64,000 nucleotides of DNA. Origin: Devosia sp. GTDB lineage: Bacteria; Pseudomonadota; Alphaproteobacteria; Rhizobiales; Devosiaceae. Every line of letters starts with the position of its first letter. Position 1 is the first letter of the stretch. This document shows positions 16,646 through 26,481 of this stretch, one piece after another. The notes below the pieces were generated by a model. It was not told the DNA's origin, searched no databases, and saw only the letters and a list, made by a program, of their open reading frames with translations. The stretch lies in assembly GCA_028290665.1 (NCBI GenBank), contig JAQGJK010000016.1, forward strand, positions 32,707 through 96,706, given 5' to 3'. The position numbers and the translations under genes are program-made.

Positions 16646-18814
16646 TTATTGGATGGTGCGGAGGACTTCCGTCATCGGCGCCACCGTGCTGCCGAAGCGC
16701 GCACGATAAACCAAGTAATTTCCCAGTACGCGCTGCACGTATTTGCGGGTTTCCTGGAATGGGATCAGTTCCACCCAAACAACCGGGTCCACACTGGCGT
16801 CGCGCGGGTCCCCATAGGCGTCGATCCAGTCATTGGCATTGCCCGCCCCGGCATTGTAGGCCGCGGCGGCCAGCAGCAGCGAGCCGTCATAATAGCTCAG
16901 CTGCCGCGCCAGATAGGTCGCACCAAGCAGCGCGTTATAGCTCGCATCGCTGATCAACCGGCTGCTCGAGTATTCGAGACCGAGGCGTTCGGCCGTCTCC
17001 TTGGCGGTGCCGGGCATCAGTTGCATCAGGCCGCGCGCCCCCGCCGATGACACCGCATCGACACGGAAACGGCTTTCCTGACGCGTTACCGCATAAACCG
17101 CGGCGGTATCGATCTCGGCGATGCGCTCATCGTCGGGCAGGGTGTCGCTCGGAAAGCTGAAGCCGTCGAGCGGCCAGCCGGCGGCTTCAGCCGTTTCGGC
17201 GATCGAGATACTGACATCATGGGCACCGAGCTTTTCTGCCAACCGCGCGGAAAGCGCCAGCATCGCACCGTCCTCGAGCGTGCGGGCAAAGTTCCGCAAC
17301 AAAATCAGCGCTTTGCTGCGTTGCCCGGTGCCGGCTAACAGTCTTACGGCACGGATGGGTTCGAGTTTTTCAAAGCTCGCCTCCGAGGCTTCGACCGATG
17401 GAACGTCCCTGAGCGTCAATTTTTCGCCGAGTTCGGCGAGGGCCAACTGGCCATAATACACCGTCGGATATCGCTTGGCCGCCGTGAACGCCGCGACCGC
17501 GGCCTCGCGGTCGCCGAGGGCCGTCTCGGCGCGGCCGAGCCAGTAATTGGCCTGCGTCACCGTATCCGGCATCGTCGCCAGCTTCGCCATTGCCGAGAAA
17601 TGCCGCTGCGCGGCTTCGGCGTCCTTTAGGAACGTCAGCGCGATCCAGCCCGCATGGAAATGTGCCTCGACCTGCCGACCCTCCGGTCCGTCGACGAAGC
17701 CATCGGCTGCGGCATAGGCCAGTTCCGGCTCACCCTTGCCCAGCAAGGCACGCACGATAGTGCGGCGCTCGTACCACCACTCGGCGGCGTCCGGCATTGG
17801 TCCGGTCGCCTTGCCCAGCCAGTCGACCGCGCTTTCAAGCAAACCGGCCTGTCGCGCCCGCTGCACGCGGGAAAACAGGTAAACCGGATTGGTTTGGAGC
17901 GTCACATCGACCTTGTCGAGCAGCGCCTTGGCATTCTTGGCATCGCGCGACACTGCCGCCCGCGCCACAACTAGGGACTCCTGCGCCTCCGTCAGGAAGC
18001 TCAGCAACCGCTCGCTGGCCTTGGCCCGGTCGTGCATCATCAGGTGCACTGCTCGCGCCCAGTGGTCCTCGCGGGTAAGCATATCGCCGAACGCAGCAAG
18101 CACGCGCTTCTCGGTGGCCTCATCAAGGAAATTGTCGATCCACAGGGATTTGACGACCTTCGCTGCCGCCTCGGCGTCACCACTCGATTGCAGCGCCTTG
18201 GCGAGTGCGAATTGACCCTCGATGGTTGTCGGGCCATCCGCGAGCGCTGACACCATCTCGCTCGCTGCCGGCTTTGCCCGCAGCACGGCCTGTTCAAGTC
18301 GTAACTGCAATAGCGCAGGGTCGGCGAAACTGCCCGCATCGGCAACGAACCGTTCGATGTCGCGATATCCGATGGCCGTCCCGCCACCTTCGATCGCCAG
18401 CCATTCGATGGCGTGCCGCTCGACGCTGCTCGAAAGCTCCGCCGCCGCCGCAAAAGCATCGGAATAGTCGCTGGTCCCGATCAATGCCAGCGCTGCCCGA
18501 AACTCTGCCGTTGCCGACTGCACCGGGGGAATTGTCGGCGCTGAGACTTCCACCTTCGCCGTAGAGGGAAACAGCTGCCAATCGGCGAGCGGGACGACGG
18601 ACTTGACGCTGGCGACAACCGGGCCACTGCTGCTCATGATGGCCGCAGAACTACTGGCGCTGACCGGATCAATCCGCGCAATGCTGCTGGTGATAAGCGC
18701 ATCGACCGTTGGGTTGGTAGCGCTGAATGGCAGGCGCGACGCCACGACGGCGCCCGTTAGCAACATCCCGCAATTGACAACCAGGGCGATCTGCCCGAGC
18801 CGCGAAAGTTTCAT
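16646..18814 (-). CDS. Soluble lytic murein transglycosylase (Slt70 type)
   Basis: 722-residue periplasmic enzyme cleaving the MurNAc-GlcNAc bond of peptidoglycan with formation of 1,6-anhydroMurNAc. The N terminus (MKLSRLGQIALVVNCGMLL) is a signal or signal-anchor segment. A long alpha-superhelical region with TPR-like repeats fills about residues 100-560. The C-terminal SLT domain has the catalytic Glu in AVTRQESRF (about residue 580), then GARGLMQLMPGTAKE, GATYLARQL and AAAAYNAGAGN. Start ATG 18814 is chosen because it places the signal segment first; the longer frame adds a non-signal leader. Its product sugars could be substrates for the amino-sugar locus elsewhere in the window. Confidence 0.9.
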   Translation of the reverse strand: MKLSRLGQIALVVNCGMLLTGAVVASRLPFSATNPTVDALITSSIARIDPVSASSSAAIMSSSGPVVASVKSVVPLADWQLFPSTAKVEVSAPTIPPVQSATAEFRAALALIGTSDYSDAFAAAAELSSSVERHAIEWLAIEGGGTAIGYRDIERFVADAGSFADPALLQLRLEQAVLRAKPAASEMVSALADGPTTIEGQFALAKALQSSGDAEAAAKVVKSLWIDNFLDEATEKRVLAAFGDMLTREDHWARAVHLMMHDRAKASERLLSFLTEAQESLVVARAAVSRDAKNAKALLDKVDVTLQTNPVYLFSRVQRARQAGLLESAVDWLGKATGPMPDAAEWWYERRTIVRALLGKGEPELAYAAADGFVDGPEGRQVEAHFHAGWIALTFLKDAEAAQRHFSAMAKLATMPDTVTQANYWLGRAETALGDREAAVAAFTAAKRYPTVYYGQLALAELGEKLTLRDVPSVEASEASFEKLEPIRAVRLLAGTGQRSKALILLRNFARTLEDGAMLALSARLAEKLGAHDVSISIAETAEAAGWPLDGFSFPSDTLPDDERIAEIDTAAVYAVTRQESRFRVDAVSSAGARGLMQLMPGTAKETAERLGLEYSSSRLISDASYNALLGATYLARQLSYYDGSLLLAAAAYNAGAGNANDWIDAYGDPRDASVDPVVWVELIPFQETRKYVQRVLGNYLVYRARFGSTVAPMTEVLRTIQ

Positions 18815-18948
18815 GCCGTCGTCCTGTTGAAACTGAACCCAGTGCCAACAAGGTGCCCCCACCCCTTGCGGTTAACCGAACCTTGCCGCATCGGCATGAA
18901 CATTCGGTTTCCGCGCCGGACCTTGCTATATTTGCCGTCGGCTCTTGC

Positions 18949-18977
18949 TTGAAGCCGATGGCGACTAAAAGTATGAT
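18949..18977 (+). promoter_or_regulatory. Predicted dapA promoter
   Basis: TTGAAG (18949-18954), a 17-bp spacer and TATGAT (18972-18977) form a good sigma-70-type promoter, giving a leader of roughly 80 bases before dapA. Sequence prediction only. Confidence 0.6.
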
Positions 18978-19063
18978 GCGCGACCCTGCGCCGCCCACTG
19001 ATGGTCGTGTGCATTTCATTGCGCCACGGCATAACTGTGGCAATTGGCTGAGGAACTTTACCA

Positions 19064-19945
19064 ATGCTGCGAGGCTCGATCACGGCGCTCATCACCCCGT
19101 TCGCCAATGGGACGCTCGATGAGAAAGCCTTCGCCTCGTTTTGCGAGTGGCAGGTCACCGAGGGTTCGCATGGGCTGGTACCCGTCGGCACGACCGGTGA
19201 AAGCCCGACCGTGAGCCATGCCGAGCATCGCCGCGTCGTGGAAATTTGCGTCGAGGTGACCGCCGGGCGTGTGCCGGTGATCGCCGGCGCCGGCTCGAAC
19301 TCGACCAGCGAGGCCGTGGAACTGGCAAGGTTCGCCGAGGATATCGGCGCCGATGCCGTGCTGTCCGTGGTTCCGTATTACAACCGGCCAAACCAGGAAG
19401 GGCTGTTCCAGCATTTCTCGGCCGTTGCCAAGGCGACGTCGCTGCCGGTGCTGCTCTACAGCGTACCCGGCCGCACCGTCGTCGATCTTTCCGTCGATAC
19501 CATCGCCCGGCTGCGCGATGCCCATGACAACGTCATCGGCGTCAAAGACGCGACCGCCTCGATGGAGCGTGCCACGCTGACCCGCATCAAACTTGGCGCT
19601 GATTTCGTCATGCTGTCGGGCGAGGACATGACGGCGCTCGGGTTCAATGCGCATGGCGGCAATGGCTGCATCTCGGTGACATCTAACATTGCCCCGCGGC
19701 TGTGCTCGCAGTTCCAGAACGCCTGCCAGCAGGGGAACTTTGCCCTGGCCCTTGAATTGCAGGCGAAGCTGGCGCCATTGCATAAGAACCTGTTTATTGA
19801 ACCCAACCCGCAGGGCGTCAAATACGCCGCGAACCGTCTCGGGCTGGTTGGCGCTGAACTCCGCCTGCCGCTCGTTCCCATCGCTCCGGAAACTGCCGCA
19901 GCCATAGATTCAGCCCTGGCCCATGCCGGGCTGCTCGCGGCATAA
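19064..19945 (+). CDS. dapA: 4-hydroxy-tetrahydrodipicolinate synthase
   Basis: 293-residue cytoplasmic aldolase-type enzyme condensing pyruvate and aspartate semialdehyde, the first committed step to lysine and diaminopimelate. Motifs are [10 protein letters not shown] at the N terminus, VGTTGESPT (substrate loop), the active-site Tyr in [13 protein letters not shown] and the Schiff-base Lys in GVKDAT. The length is normal. The ATG at 19064 follows TGAGGAACTTTACC. smpB starts 11 bp after its stop, an arrangement common in alphaproteobacteria, so the two are probably cotranscribed. Confidence 0.97.
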   Translation: MLRGSITALITPFANGTLDEKAFASFCEWQVTEGSHGLVPVGTTGESPTVSHAEHRRVVEICVEVTAGRVPVIAGAGSNSTSEAVELARFAEDIGADAVLSVVPYYNRPNQEGLFQHFSAVAKATSLPVLLYSVPGRTVVDLSVDTIARLRDAHDNVIGVKDATASMERATLTRIKLGADFVMLSGEDMTALGFNAHGGNGCISVTSNIAPRLCSQFQNACQQGNFALALELQAKLAPLHKNLFIEPNPQGVKYAANRLGLVGAELRLPLVPIAPETAAAIDSALAHAGLLAA

Positions 19946-19956
19946 GGACCAAAACT

Positions 19957-20454
19957 ATGTCGGCCGCAGCCGGAAAAAACGCCAAAGGCCTGATCAGCCA
20001 CGGGCAGGTGGCCGAGAACCGTCGCGCCCGCTTCGATTACGAAATCCTCGATACCCTCGAGGCCGGCATCATGCTGACCGGCACCGAGGTCAAGTCGCTC
20101 CGCACCGGCAAGGCGCAAATCACCGAGAGCTATGCCTCACCGGAAGGCGGCGAACTTTGGCTGATTAACGCGCACATTCCGGAATATCTGCAGGCCAACC
20201 GCTACAATCACGAGGAACGTCGCCGCCGGAAACTGCTGGTCTCCAAAAACGAATTGGAACGCCTGTCGATGGAGGTCGAGCGCAGTGGCAACACCATCGT
20301 GCCGCTCAAGCTTTACTTTAACGATCAGGGCCGCGCCAAACTTCTCATCGGTCTCGCCAAGGGCAAGAAGAGCTACGACAAGCGCGAAACCGAACGCAAC
20401 CGCGACTGGAACCGCGACAAGGCGCGGATCATGAAAGAGGGCGGTCGCGGCTGA
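19957..20454 (+). CDS. smpB: SsrA-binding protein
   Basis: 165-residue partner of tmRNA in trans-translation, rescuing stalled ribosomes. Family landmarks are the N-terminal basic tail, [56 protein letters not shown] and the basic, disordered C-terminal tail [17 protein letters not shown] that enters the ribosome decoding region. tmRNA itself is not in this window. Its last 26 bases overlap the convergent UDG gene. Confidence 0.97.
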   Translation: MSAAAGKNAKGLISHGQVAENRRARFDYEILDTLEAGIMLTGTEVKSLRTGKAQITESYASPEGGELWLINAHIPEYLQANRYNHEERRRRKLLVSKNELERLSMEVERSGNTIVPLKLYFNDQGRAKLLIGLAKGKKSYDKRETERNRDWNRDKARIMKEGGRG

Positions 20455-21079
20455 CCCGTGCTGCCGCGCGCCCGATCACGGCTTCAAACATCGCCGTCGT
20501 CAGCACCCCGGTGTTCGTATTGTAGCGCGAGCAGTGGTAGCTGTCGAACAGCACCCGGCCATCGCCAAGATCATGCTCGCGACCATGGCCGAACGGGAAC
20601 AGCGCCTTCCGCAGCCCCAACGTCGTCAGCAGCGAGTCATGGGCGATGCGGCCGAGGACGAGGAAGCTCTCGGGACGCTTAGCGGCAATTGCGGCTGTTA
20701 GAAACCGCCGACAGGTATTGCTCTCCGCAGGCGTTGGCTTGTTCTGCGGCGGCACGCAACGCACCGCATTGGCGATCAGGACATGATGGAGCAGCAGGCT
20801 GTCGTCCGGTCGCTGTTCGTAACTCCCGGTGGCCAGCCCGAATTTCAAAAGTGTCGCATAAAGCAGGTCGCCGGCGTAATCACCGGTAAACGGCCGCCCG
20901 GTGCGATTGGCGCCACGGAGCCCCGGTGCTAACCCGACAATGAGCAGACGCGGCTGCGCATCGCCCCAATTAGGGACGGGCGCATTGAACCAGTCGGGAA
21001 ATTTGGCGCGATTTTCGGCCCGGAACGCTACGAGGCGCGGACAGAGTGGGCAATCGCGCGGCGGCTCTATCGGCCCCAC
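20429..21079 (-). CDS. Uracil-DNA glycosylase, family 5 (UDGb) type
   Basis: 216-residue base-excision repair enzyme. It has the four iron-sulfur cysteines of the family 4/5 glycosylases at C10, C13, C108 and C123, and the motif [23 protein letters not shown]; the GLAPG form, with Ala in place of the acidic or polar catalytic residue of other families, indicates family 5 (UDGb). Family 5 enzymes remove uracil and some other deaminated bases. The C-terminal motif [12 protein letters not shown] corresponds to the family H-P/C-S-x-x-N segment. Start is GTG 21079, just 2 bp after the NYN gene stop, so it is probably cotranscribed with it. The 3' end overlaps smpB convergently. Confidence 0.87.
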   Translation of the reverse strand: MGPIEPPRDCPLCPRLVAFRAENRAKFPDWFNAPVPNWGDAQPRLLIVGLAPGLRGANRTGRPFTGDYAGDLLYATLLKFGLATGSYEQRPDDSLLLHHVLIANAVRCVPPQNKPTPAESNTCRRFLTAAIAAKRPESFLVLGRIAHDSLLTTLGLRKALFPFGHGREHDLGDGRVLFDSYHCSRYNTNTGVLTTAMFEAVIGRAAARVSRDRPLS

Positions 21080-21081
21080 GC

Positions 21082-21672
21082 TTATTCGTCAGCTACAGGG
21101 GCTGGCGGGACGATCGGTATCACCGGACGCGTCCGATCGGTCGAGGGCGGCCGACCGACGGTTTTGGCGAGATCGGCCACGTCGATGAAGAAATCGGCCT
21201 GCCGCCGCAATTCGTCGGCAATCATCGGCGTCGAGGTCGTGAGTGTCGAGGCGACGGTGACCCGCTTGCCCTTGCGCTGCAGTGCCGCAACCAGTGCCGT
21301 GAAATCGCCGTCGCCGGAGAACAGCACGAGGTGGTCGTAGGTCGAGGCCATCTCGAGCGCATCGACTGCCAACTCGATGTCCATGTTGCCCTTGACCTTC
21401 CGCCGCCCGGTGGCATCGGTAAATTCCTTGGCCGGCTTGGTCACCACCGAATAGCCATTATAGTCGAGCCAGTCGATCAATGGGCGGATCGACGAGTATT
21501 CCTGGTCCTCGACCAACGCGGTATAATAATAGGCGCGAAGCAGATAGGCCTTGCTCTGAAATTCTGCTAGTAACCGCCTATAATCGATGTCGATACCGAT
21601 CGCCTTGGACGTTGCGTAAAGGTTGGCGCCATCGATAAACAATACCACCTTCTCTCGCGGGTCGATCGACAT
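21082..21672 (-). CDS. NYN domain protein (LabA/DUF88-like putative RNase)
   Basis: 196-residue protein of the PIN-like NYN family. Acidic residues expected to bind metal are visible in FIDGANLY (Asp14), GNMDIELAVDALEMA and LFSGDGDFTALVAAL. The C terminus is a Pro-rich tail. Such proteins are thought to be nucleases acting on RNA; the target is unknown. The start ATG is preceded by TTAGGAGTAATACC. It overlaps closely with the UDG gene downstream, so a joint role in nucleic-acid quality control is possible but only inferred. Confidence 0.87.
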   Translation of the reverse strand: MSIDPREKVVLFIDGANLYATSKAIGIDIDYRRLLAEFQSKAYLLRAYYYTALVEDQEYSSIRPLIDWLDYNGYSVVTKPAKEFTDATGRRKVKGNMDIELAVDALEMASTYDHLVLFSGDGDFTALVAALQRKGKRVTVASTLTTSTPMIADELRRQADFFIDVADLAKTVGRPPSTDRTRPVIPIVPPAPVADE

Positions 21673-21928
21673 GGTATTACTCCTAAACCGAGGTTCATGC
21701 CGGCCGGCAGTCCCCGTTACTTAGCTTGGCGTCTCGGATGGAGCGCCGAACGAGATGCTCCGCGCATGCGACATTTCCGCGGGAAGGGCGCTTGGTTTGC
21801 GGCGGAAACAAGGCACTTTCTCACCGCAGCGCGGCCCAAGTTCTGACGAGAGCGGAAAGGCAATGCGCTTGTATAGCAACTGTCGGTAGTGTAGGGAAAC
21901 CGCTTGTTCCCCAGCATTGGAGTCGTCC

Positions 21929-22297
21929 GTGGCCCGCGTCACCGTCGAAGACTGCATTGAAAAGGTCGAAAACCGCTTCGATCTCGTACTCATGGCCGCG
22001 CATCGCGCCCGGATGATCTCATCCGGTTCGCAGATCACCGTCAACCGCGACAATGACAAAAATCCGGTCGTCGCATTACGCGAGATCGGTGATGGCATGA
22101 TCACGCCGGACGATCTGCATGAGGAATACATCCATTCGCTGCAGAAATACGTCGAGGTCGACGAGCCCGAAAAGCATGCGGCGCCGATGATCTCGAATGG
22201 CTCGAACGATGACTCAATCTCGTTCGACACCATGAGTGAAGACGAACTGCTGCGCGGTATCGAAAGTCTTGCTCCGCCGGAACGTCGCGACGATTGA
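21929..22297 (+). CDS. rpoZ: DNA-directed RNA polymerase omega subunit
   Basis: 122-residue omega subunit that helps fold and hold beta-prime and forms part of a ppGpp site in proteobacterial RNA polymerase. Landmarks are [42 protein letters not shown] place the start at GTG 21929, with GGAG seven bases upstream; the same frame has an earlier TTG without a good site. The C terminus is a long acidic tail (to PPERRDD). It sits directly ahead of rsh, whose product makes ppGpp, an arrangement shared with many proteobacteria, but a terminator separates the two. Confidence 0.95.
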   Translation: MARVTVEDCIEKVENRFDLVLMAAHRARMISSGSQITVNRDNDKNPVVALREIGDGMITPDDLHEEYIHSLQKYVEVDEPEKHAAPMISNGSNDDSISFDTMSEDELLRGIESLAPPERRDD

Positions 22298-22322
22298 TCG
22301 GCGTTCGTAATTGCCTATAGTC

Positions 22323-22356
22323 AAAAGGCGTCCGGGTCGCACCGGGCGCCTTTTTT
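22323..22356 (+). terminator. Rho-independent terminator after rpoZ
   Basis: AAAAGGCGTCCGG-GTCGCA-CCGGGCGCCTTTTTT: a 9-bp stem with one G-U pair and a six-T tract, 26 bases after the rpoZ stop. rsh therefore may need its own promoter, or read-through. Confidence 0.9.
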
Positions 22357-22402
22357 GTGTCGTGACACACTGCGACCGCTGCCGGGAGTGCAGTATTAGT
22401 CA

Positions 22403-24688
22403 ATGATGCGCCAGTATGAACTTGTCGAGCGGGTGCAGGCCTATAACCCCAACACCGACGAGCAACTGCTCAACCGCGCCTACGTCTATGCCATGCAGAA
22501 GCACGGCAGCCAGAAACGCGCTTCAGGTGACCCGTACTTCGCGCATCCCCTTGAAGTCGCAGCCATTCTCACTGACCTCAAGCTCGACGACGCGACCATC
22601 GCAGTGGCGCTGCTGCACGACACTATCGAGGATACCGACGCTACCCGAGCTGAAATCGACCAGCTGTTCGGTGCCAAGATCGGGGCGATCGTCGATGGTC
22701 TGACCAAGATCGATCGCCTCAATCTGGTGTCGCGCGAAGAGGCGCAGGCGGAAAATCTGCGGAAACTACTGCTCGCCATTGCTGCTGACGTGCGCGTGTT
22801 ACTGGTGAAGCTTGCCGATCGACTGCACAACATGCGGACGATCGAGCACATGCCAGCTGACAAGCGCATCCGCATTGCCCAGGAAACCATGGACATTTAT
22901 GCGCCGCTGGCTGGGCGCATGGGCATGCAGGACATGCGGTCGGAGCTCGAAAGCCTGAGTTTCGCGGTACTCGAACCCGACCATTATACTGCGATCACTG
23001 CCCGACTATCATCGATGACGACTGATTATCGTGAGATCATTGCCACCATCTCATGGGAGCTCGGCGAGAAGTTCAAGCACGAGGGGATTGCCGCGCGGGT
23101 ATCAGCGCGGGTCAAATCGCCGTGGTCGATTTTCAGGAAAATCGAACGCCAGCAGATCGCCCTCGAACAGCTGTCGGACATGATCGGTTTTCGCGTCATC
23201 GTCGGTTCGACCGAAGAATGTTACCGCGCGCTCGGCATCGTCCACACCAACTGGAAAGTCGTCCCCGGCCGCTTCAAGGATTACATCTCGGTCCCCAAGC
23301 ACAATGATTACCGCTCGATCCACACCACCATTGTTGGCCCGTCGCGCCAGCGCGTCGAACTGCAGATTCGGACCGACGCCATGAATCGCATCGCCGAATA
23401 CGGCATTGCCGCGCATGCGCTTTACAAGGATGGCATCAGCGGCGAGTTTTCGGGATTGGAGAAGGAGAGCAATGCCTATGCCTGGCTACGCTCGACCATC
23501 GCCCATCTGACCACCGGCACGCCGAGCGAAGATTTCCTCGAACATACCAAGCTCGAGCTGTTCCAGGATCAGGTGTTCTGTTTTTCCCCGCGGGGCCGCC
23601 TGATCGCCCTGCCACGTGGCGCGACGCCAATCGATTTCGCCTACGCGCTGCACACTGATATTGGCGATACCTGCGTCGGGGCCAAAATCAACGGCTCGAT
23701 CGTGCCGCTGGTGACGCAATTGCGCTCGGGCGATGAAGTCGAGATCATCCGCGACCAGAACCATCTGCCGCCGTCGAACTGGGAAAGCATCGCCGCCACC
23801 GGTAAGGCGCGCTCCGCCATTCGTCGCGCCGTCCGCATGGCCAGCCAGCGCCGCTCCTACGCGCTCGGCGAGCATGTCCTCAACCTCGTCATCGAAGGCG
23901 AGAGGACGTCCCTAGACGACGCCGAATGCAAGCAGCTGGCCGAGCGGCTGGGGCTGGCGAACAAGCGCGAGCTGCTGATCGCCGTCGGCGAAGGCAAGCT
24001 TAACGCCGAGAACCTCGCGACTGAGCTATACGCGATCAAGGGCAAGCGCCGCCGCAAGAAGTCCAAGATCGATCTTCCGGTCGCTGACAAGAAGGAAGGC
24101 TGGTTCGCGCTACGGAAAAGCCCGATGTTCCGCTACCGCATCGCCGGCAACGAACAGGTCGGCCCGGCGGCACGTCGAGCCCTTGCCCAGCTCGATTTCA
24201 ACATGGATGTTGTTGTCTCGCCCGAAGGTATCGTCCCCGGCGATCGCCTCGTCGGTATCCTGAAGCCCGATAGTCCGATCTGGATCTATCCGATACATTC
24301 CGACGCGCTTGCGGCCCTCTATGAGAGCGATGTTGCCTGGCTCGATGTCCGCTGGGATGTCGCCGAACTGGCCGACCGGCTACACCCGATTGTCATCACC
24401 ATGGAATCAGCGAACAAGCCCGGCTCACTCGCCCAGATTTCTGCGGCCATCGCCTCATGCGATGCCAACATCAATAACCTCGTGATGCGGATGATCTCGC
24501 CAGATTTCCACCGCATGATCTTCGAGATCGAGGTGCGCGACCTGCCGCAGCTGACCGACGTTTTGGCGACCCTCCGCCACTCGCCAGGCCTTTCCGGCGT
24601 CCAGCGCGCAACGGTCGCGGAGTCGAGCATGATCAACACGCTGGAATGGGAAGGCGCCGATGACCGTACACCCGAAACTGACGACTGA
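22403..24688 (+). CDS. rsh: Bifunctional (p)ppGpp synthetase/hydrolase (RelA/SpoT homolog)
   Basis: 761-residue stringent-response enzyme. The N-terminal HD hydrolase domain has HPLEVAAIL and LLHDTIEDT (about residue 70); the synthetase domain has [19 protein letters not shown], whose RFKD matches the RxKD motif of bifunctional enzymes. TGS ([20 protein letters not shown], about 393) and a C-terminal ACT domain ([14 protein letters not shown], about 670) follow. Both activities are therefore expected. It is the only long RSH in the window. The last 29 bases overlap pyrE, so the chain rsh-pyrE-acpS-lepB-rnc-era is translationally linked. ATG 22403 starts [11 protein letters not shown], the usual Hyphomicrobiales N terminus. 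Confidence 0.96.
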   Translation: MMRQYELVERVQAYNPNTDEQLLNRAYVYAMQKHGSQKRASGDPYFAHPLEVAAILTDLKLDDATIAVALLHDTIEDTDATRAEIDQLFGAKIGAIVDGLTKIDRLNLVSREEAQAENLRKLLLAIAADVRVLLVKLADRLHNMRTIEHMPADKRIRIAQETMDIYAPLAGRMGMQDMRSELESLSFAVLEPDHYTAITARLSSMTTDYREIIATISWELGEKFKHEGIAARVSARVKSPWSIFRKIERQQIALEQLSDMIGFRVIVGSTEECYRALGIVHTNWKVVPGRFKDYISVPKHNDYRSIHTTIVGPSRQRVELQIRTDAMNRIAEYGIAAHALYKDGISGEFSGLEKESNAYAWLRSTIAHLTTGTPSEDFLEHTKLELFQDQVFCFSPRGRLIALPRGATPIDFAYALHTDIGDTCVGAKINGSIVPLVTQLRSGDEVEIIRDQNHLPPSNWESIAATGKARSAIRRAVRMASQRRSYALGEHVLNLVIEGERTSLDDAECKQLAERLGLANKRELLIAVGEGKLNAENLATELYAIKGKRRRKKSKIDLPVADKKEGWFALRKSPMFRYRIAGNEQVGPAARRALAQLDFNMDVVVSPEGIVPGDRLVGILKPDSPIWIYPIHSDALAALYESDVAWLDVRWDVAELADRLHPIVITMESANKPGSLAQISAAIASCDANINNLVMRMISPDFHRMIFEIEVRDLPQLTDVLATLRHSPGLSGVQRATVAESSMINTLEWEGADDRTPETDD

Positions 24689-25262
24689 CGAAGTCCTGCA
24701 GATCTTCCGCGATTGCGGCGCCTTGCTGGAGGGGCATTTCATCCTGTCGTCCGGGCTCCGCTCGCCGGTGTTCCTGCAGAAGGCCAACGTCTTCATGTAC
24801 CCGGACAAGACCGAAATCCTCTGCCGCGCATTGGCCGAGGAAATCCGGGCGCAGGGTTTTGGCGATGCAACGAAAATTATCTCGCCCGCTGTTGGTGGCA
24901 TCATCCCGGGCTATGAAACCGCCCGCCATCTGGGCGTCCCGGCACTCTACACCGAGCGCGTCAACGGGGTCTTTGAACTCCGCCGCAATTTCAGCGTCGG
25001 GCAGGGCGAGAAAGTCATCATTGTCGAGGACATCGTCTCGACCGGGTTGTCGATCCGCGAATGCATCGCCTGCATCAAGGCACTCGGGGCCGATGTCATC
25101 GCCGCCGCCTGCCTGATCGACCGATCCGGTGGCGAGGCCGATATCGGTGTACCGCTGGTGGCACTGACCCGCTACAAAGTCCCCGCCTACGCCGCCGACG
25201 CGCTGCCGCCGGAACTGGCGGCGATCCCGGCAGTCAAGCCCGGCAGCCGGGGGCTGCAATGA
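24660..25262 (+). CDS. pyrE: Orotate phosphoribosyltransferase
   Basis: 200-residue transferase making orotidine monophosphate from orotate and PRPP in pyrimidine synthesis. The PRPP-binding motif is [14 protein letters not shown]; also visible are [18 protein letters not shown] and [19 protein letters not shown]. The motif is the longer form of the family usual in alphaproteobacteria. It overlaps rsh by 29 bp upstream and acpS by ATGA downstream. pdxJ, which often lies between rsh and acpS in related genomes, is absent here. Confidence 0.95.
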   Translation: MTVHPKLTTDEVLQIFRDCGALLEGHFILSSGLRSPVFLQKANVFMYPDKTEILCRALAEEIRAQGFGDATKIISPAVGGIIPGYETARHLGVPALYTERVNGVFELRRNFSVGQGEKVIIVEDIVSTGLSIRECIACIKALGADVIAAACLIDRSGGEADIGVPLVALTRYKVPAYAADALPPELAAIPAVKPGSRGLQ

Positions 25263-25657
25263 TCATCGGCATCGGCAACGACCTCTGCGACATCAGCCGC
25301 GTCGAGAAGACTCTGGCTCGTTTCGGCGAGCGGTTCACCAACCGCTGCTTTACCGAGATCGAGCGACGAAAATCAGATCGGCGGGCGCAGCGTGCCGCGT
25401 CCTATGCCAAGCGTTTTGCGGCCAAGGAGGCGTGTTCCAAGGCGCTCGGGACCGGCCTCAATTTCGGCGTCTATTGGCGCGACATGGGCGTTGTCAACCT
25501 GCCGTCCGGCAAGCCGACGATGCAACTGACCAACGGCGCGGCGCGCGTGCTGGCTCACCTTGTGCCTCCGGGCATGGTGCCCCACATCCATCTGACCATC
25601 ACCGATGATGGCGGGATGGCGCAGGCCTTCGTCATCATCGAGGCACTGCCCGGTTGA
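25259..25657 (+). CDS. acpS: Holo-[acyl-carrier-protein] synthase
   Basis: 132-residue 4'-phosphopantetheinyl transferase that activates acyl carrier protein with CoA. The family motifs are [18 protein letters not shown] (metal-binding Asp) and [30 protein letters not shown] (catalytic K-E-A). The ATG overlaps the pyrE stop (ATGA). The C-terminal segment [20 protein letters not shown] matches the family. Part of the conserved acpS-lepB-rnc-era unit. Confidence 0.95.
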   Translation: MIIGIGNDLCDISRVEKTLARFGERFTNRCFTEIERRKSDRRAQRAASYAKRFAAKEACSKALGTGLNFGVYWRDMGVVNLPSGKPTMQLTNGAARVLAHLVPPGMVPHIHLTITDDGGMAQAFVIIEALPG

Positions 25658-25704
25658 CCGGTCGGGTCCAACTGCGTAATCCGGGCAAACTCAGCGAAAG
25701 TTCC

Positions 25705-26481
25705 ATGATGAGCGAAACGACGACTAAGGCGACCAAGAAGTCGGGGCGCGGTGAGCTTTTCGATACCATCATCGTTATCATCGAGGCGCTGGTCATCGCA
25801 GTGCTGTTCCGCACTTTCCTCTACCAGCCGTTTTCAATTCCCACTGCCTCGATGCAGCAGACGCTGATGATCGGTGACTATTTCGTCGCGTCCAAATGGG
25901 CGTGGGGCTTCGGGCCGTATTCGTTCCCCGTCCCTCTGCCTTTCAATGGACGTTTCCTGCAATTCACTGAACCGCAACGCGGCGATATTGCCGTTTTTCA
26001 CAACATCAGTGATGAAGATTATATCAAGCGTATTATCGGAATGCCTGGCGATACAGTTCAAGTGAAAGCAGGACGCCTGTTCATCAACGGCGTTATAGTA
26101 GAGCGAGAGTTTGTTGGCACCGCAGTAGACAACAACGATCATGGACAAAAAATCGAAATGCAAGTATATCGCGAGACGCTACCCAATGGCGTGGTGCACA
26201 CAATTCAAGAAATTTCTGACAATGTTGGTGACGGAAAAGAACCTGATAACACCAAGATATATGTGGTACCAGATGGCCACTATTTCATGATGGGAGACAA
26301 CCGCGACCGTTCGCAGGACAGTCGCTACCTCTCGGCAGTGGGATATGTCCCTGCTACCAGTTTGATCGGCAAGGCCGAGGCGCGCTTCTTCTCCATCACC
26401 GACAACATCGCGCCGTGGAAAATCTGGGAATGGCCGGCCAATGTCCGGTGGGATCGAATGTTCCAGTCCGTTTATCGATGA
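25705..26481 (+). CDS. lepB: Signal peptidase I
   Basis: 258-residue inner-membrane serine protease (S26) removing signal peptides. One N-terminal membrane segment (TIIVIIEALVIAVLFRTFLY) is followed by the nucleophile Ser49 in IPTASMQQTL and the general base Lys108 in DYIKRIIGMPGD; MGDNRDRSQDSR is the C-terminal family motif. I start at ATG 25705 (25708 is equally possible); the TTG 25654 would overlap acpS. About 26000-26290 is clearly poorer in G+C than its surroundings, roughly 46% in the 240 bases I counted, with rarer A/T-ending codons, and the reading frame remains intact. It ends with an ATGA overlap into rnc. Confidence 0.95.
   Translation: MMSETTTKATKKSGRGELFDTIIVIIEALVIAVLFRTFLYQPFSIPTASMQQTLMIGDYFVASKWAWGFGPYSFPVPLPFNGRFLQFTEPQRGDIAVFHNISDEDYIKRIIGMPGDTVQVKAGRLFINGVIVEREFVGTAVDNNDHGQKIEMQVYRETLPNGVVHTIQEISDNVGDGKEPDNTKIYVVPDGHYFMMGDNRDRSQDSRYLSAVGYVPATSLIGKAEARFFSITDNIAPWKIWEWPANVRWDRMFQSVYR

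Noticed and set aside
21673..21928. Two-piece tmRNA or other structural RNA in the gap before rpoZ
   Set aside because: smpB is nearby so I looked for it; there is no T-arm-like GTTCGA segment or CCA end on either strand. Only a TGCCGGCCGGCA palindrome and a weak promoter-like pair were seen.
25061..25258. Upstream extension of the acpS frame
   Set aside because: It runs inside pyrE in another frame; the ATG at 25259 gives the normal IIGIGNDL start and an ATGA overlap.
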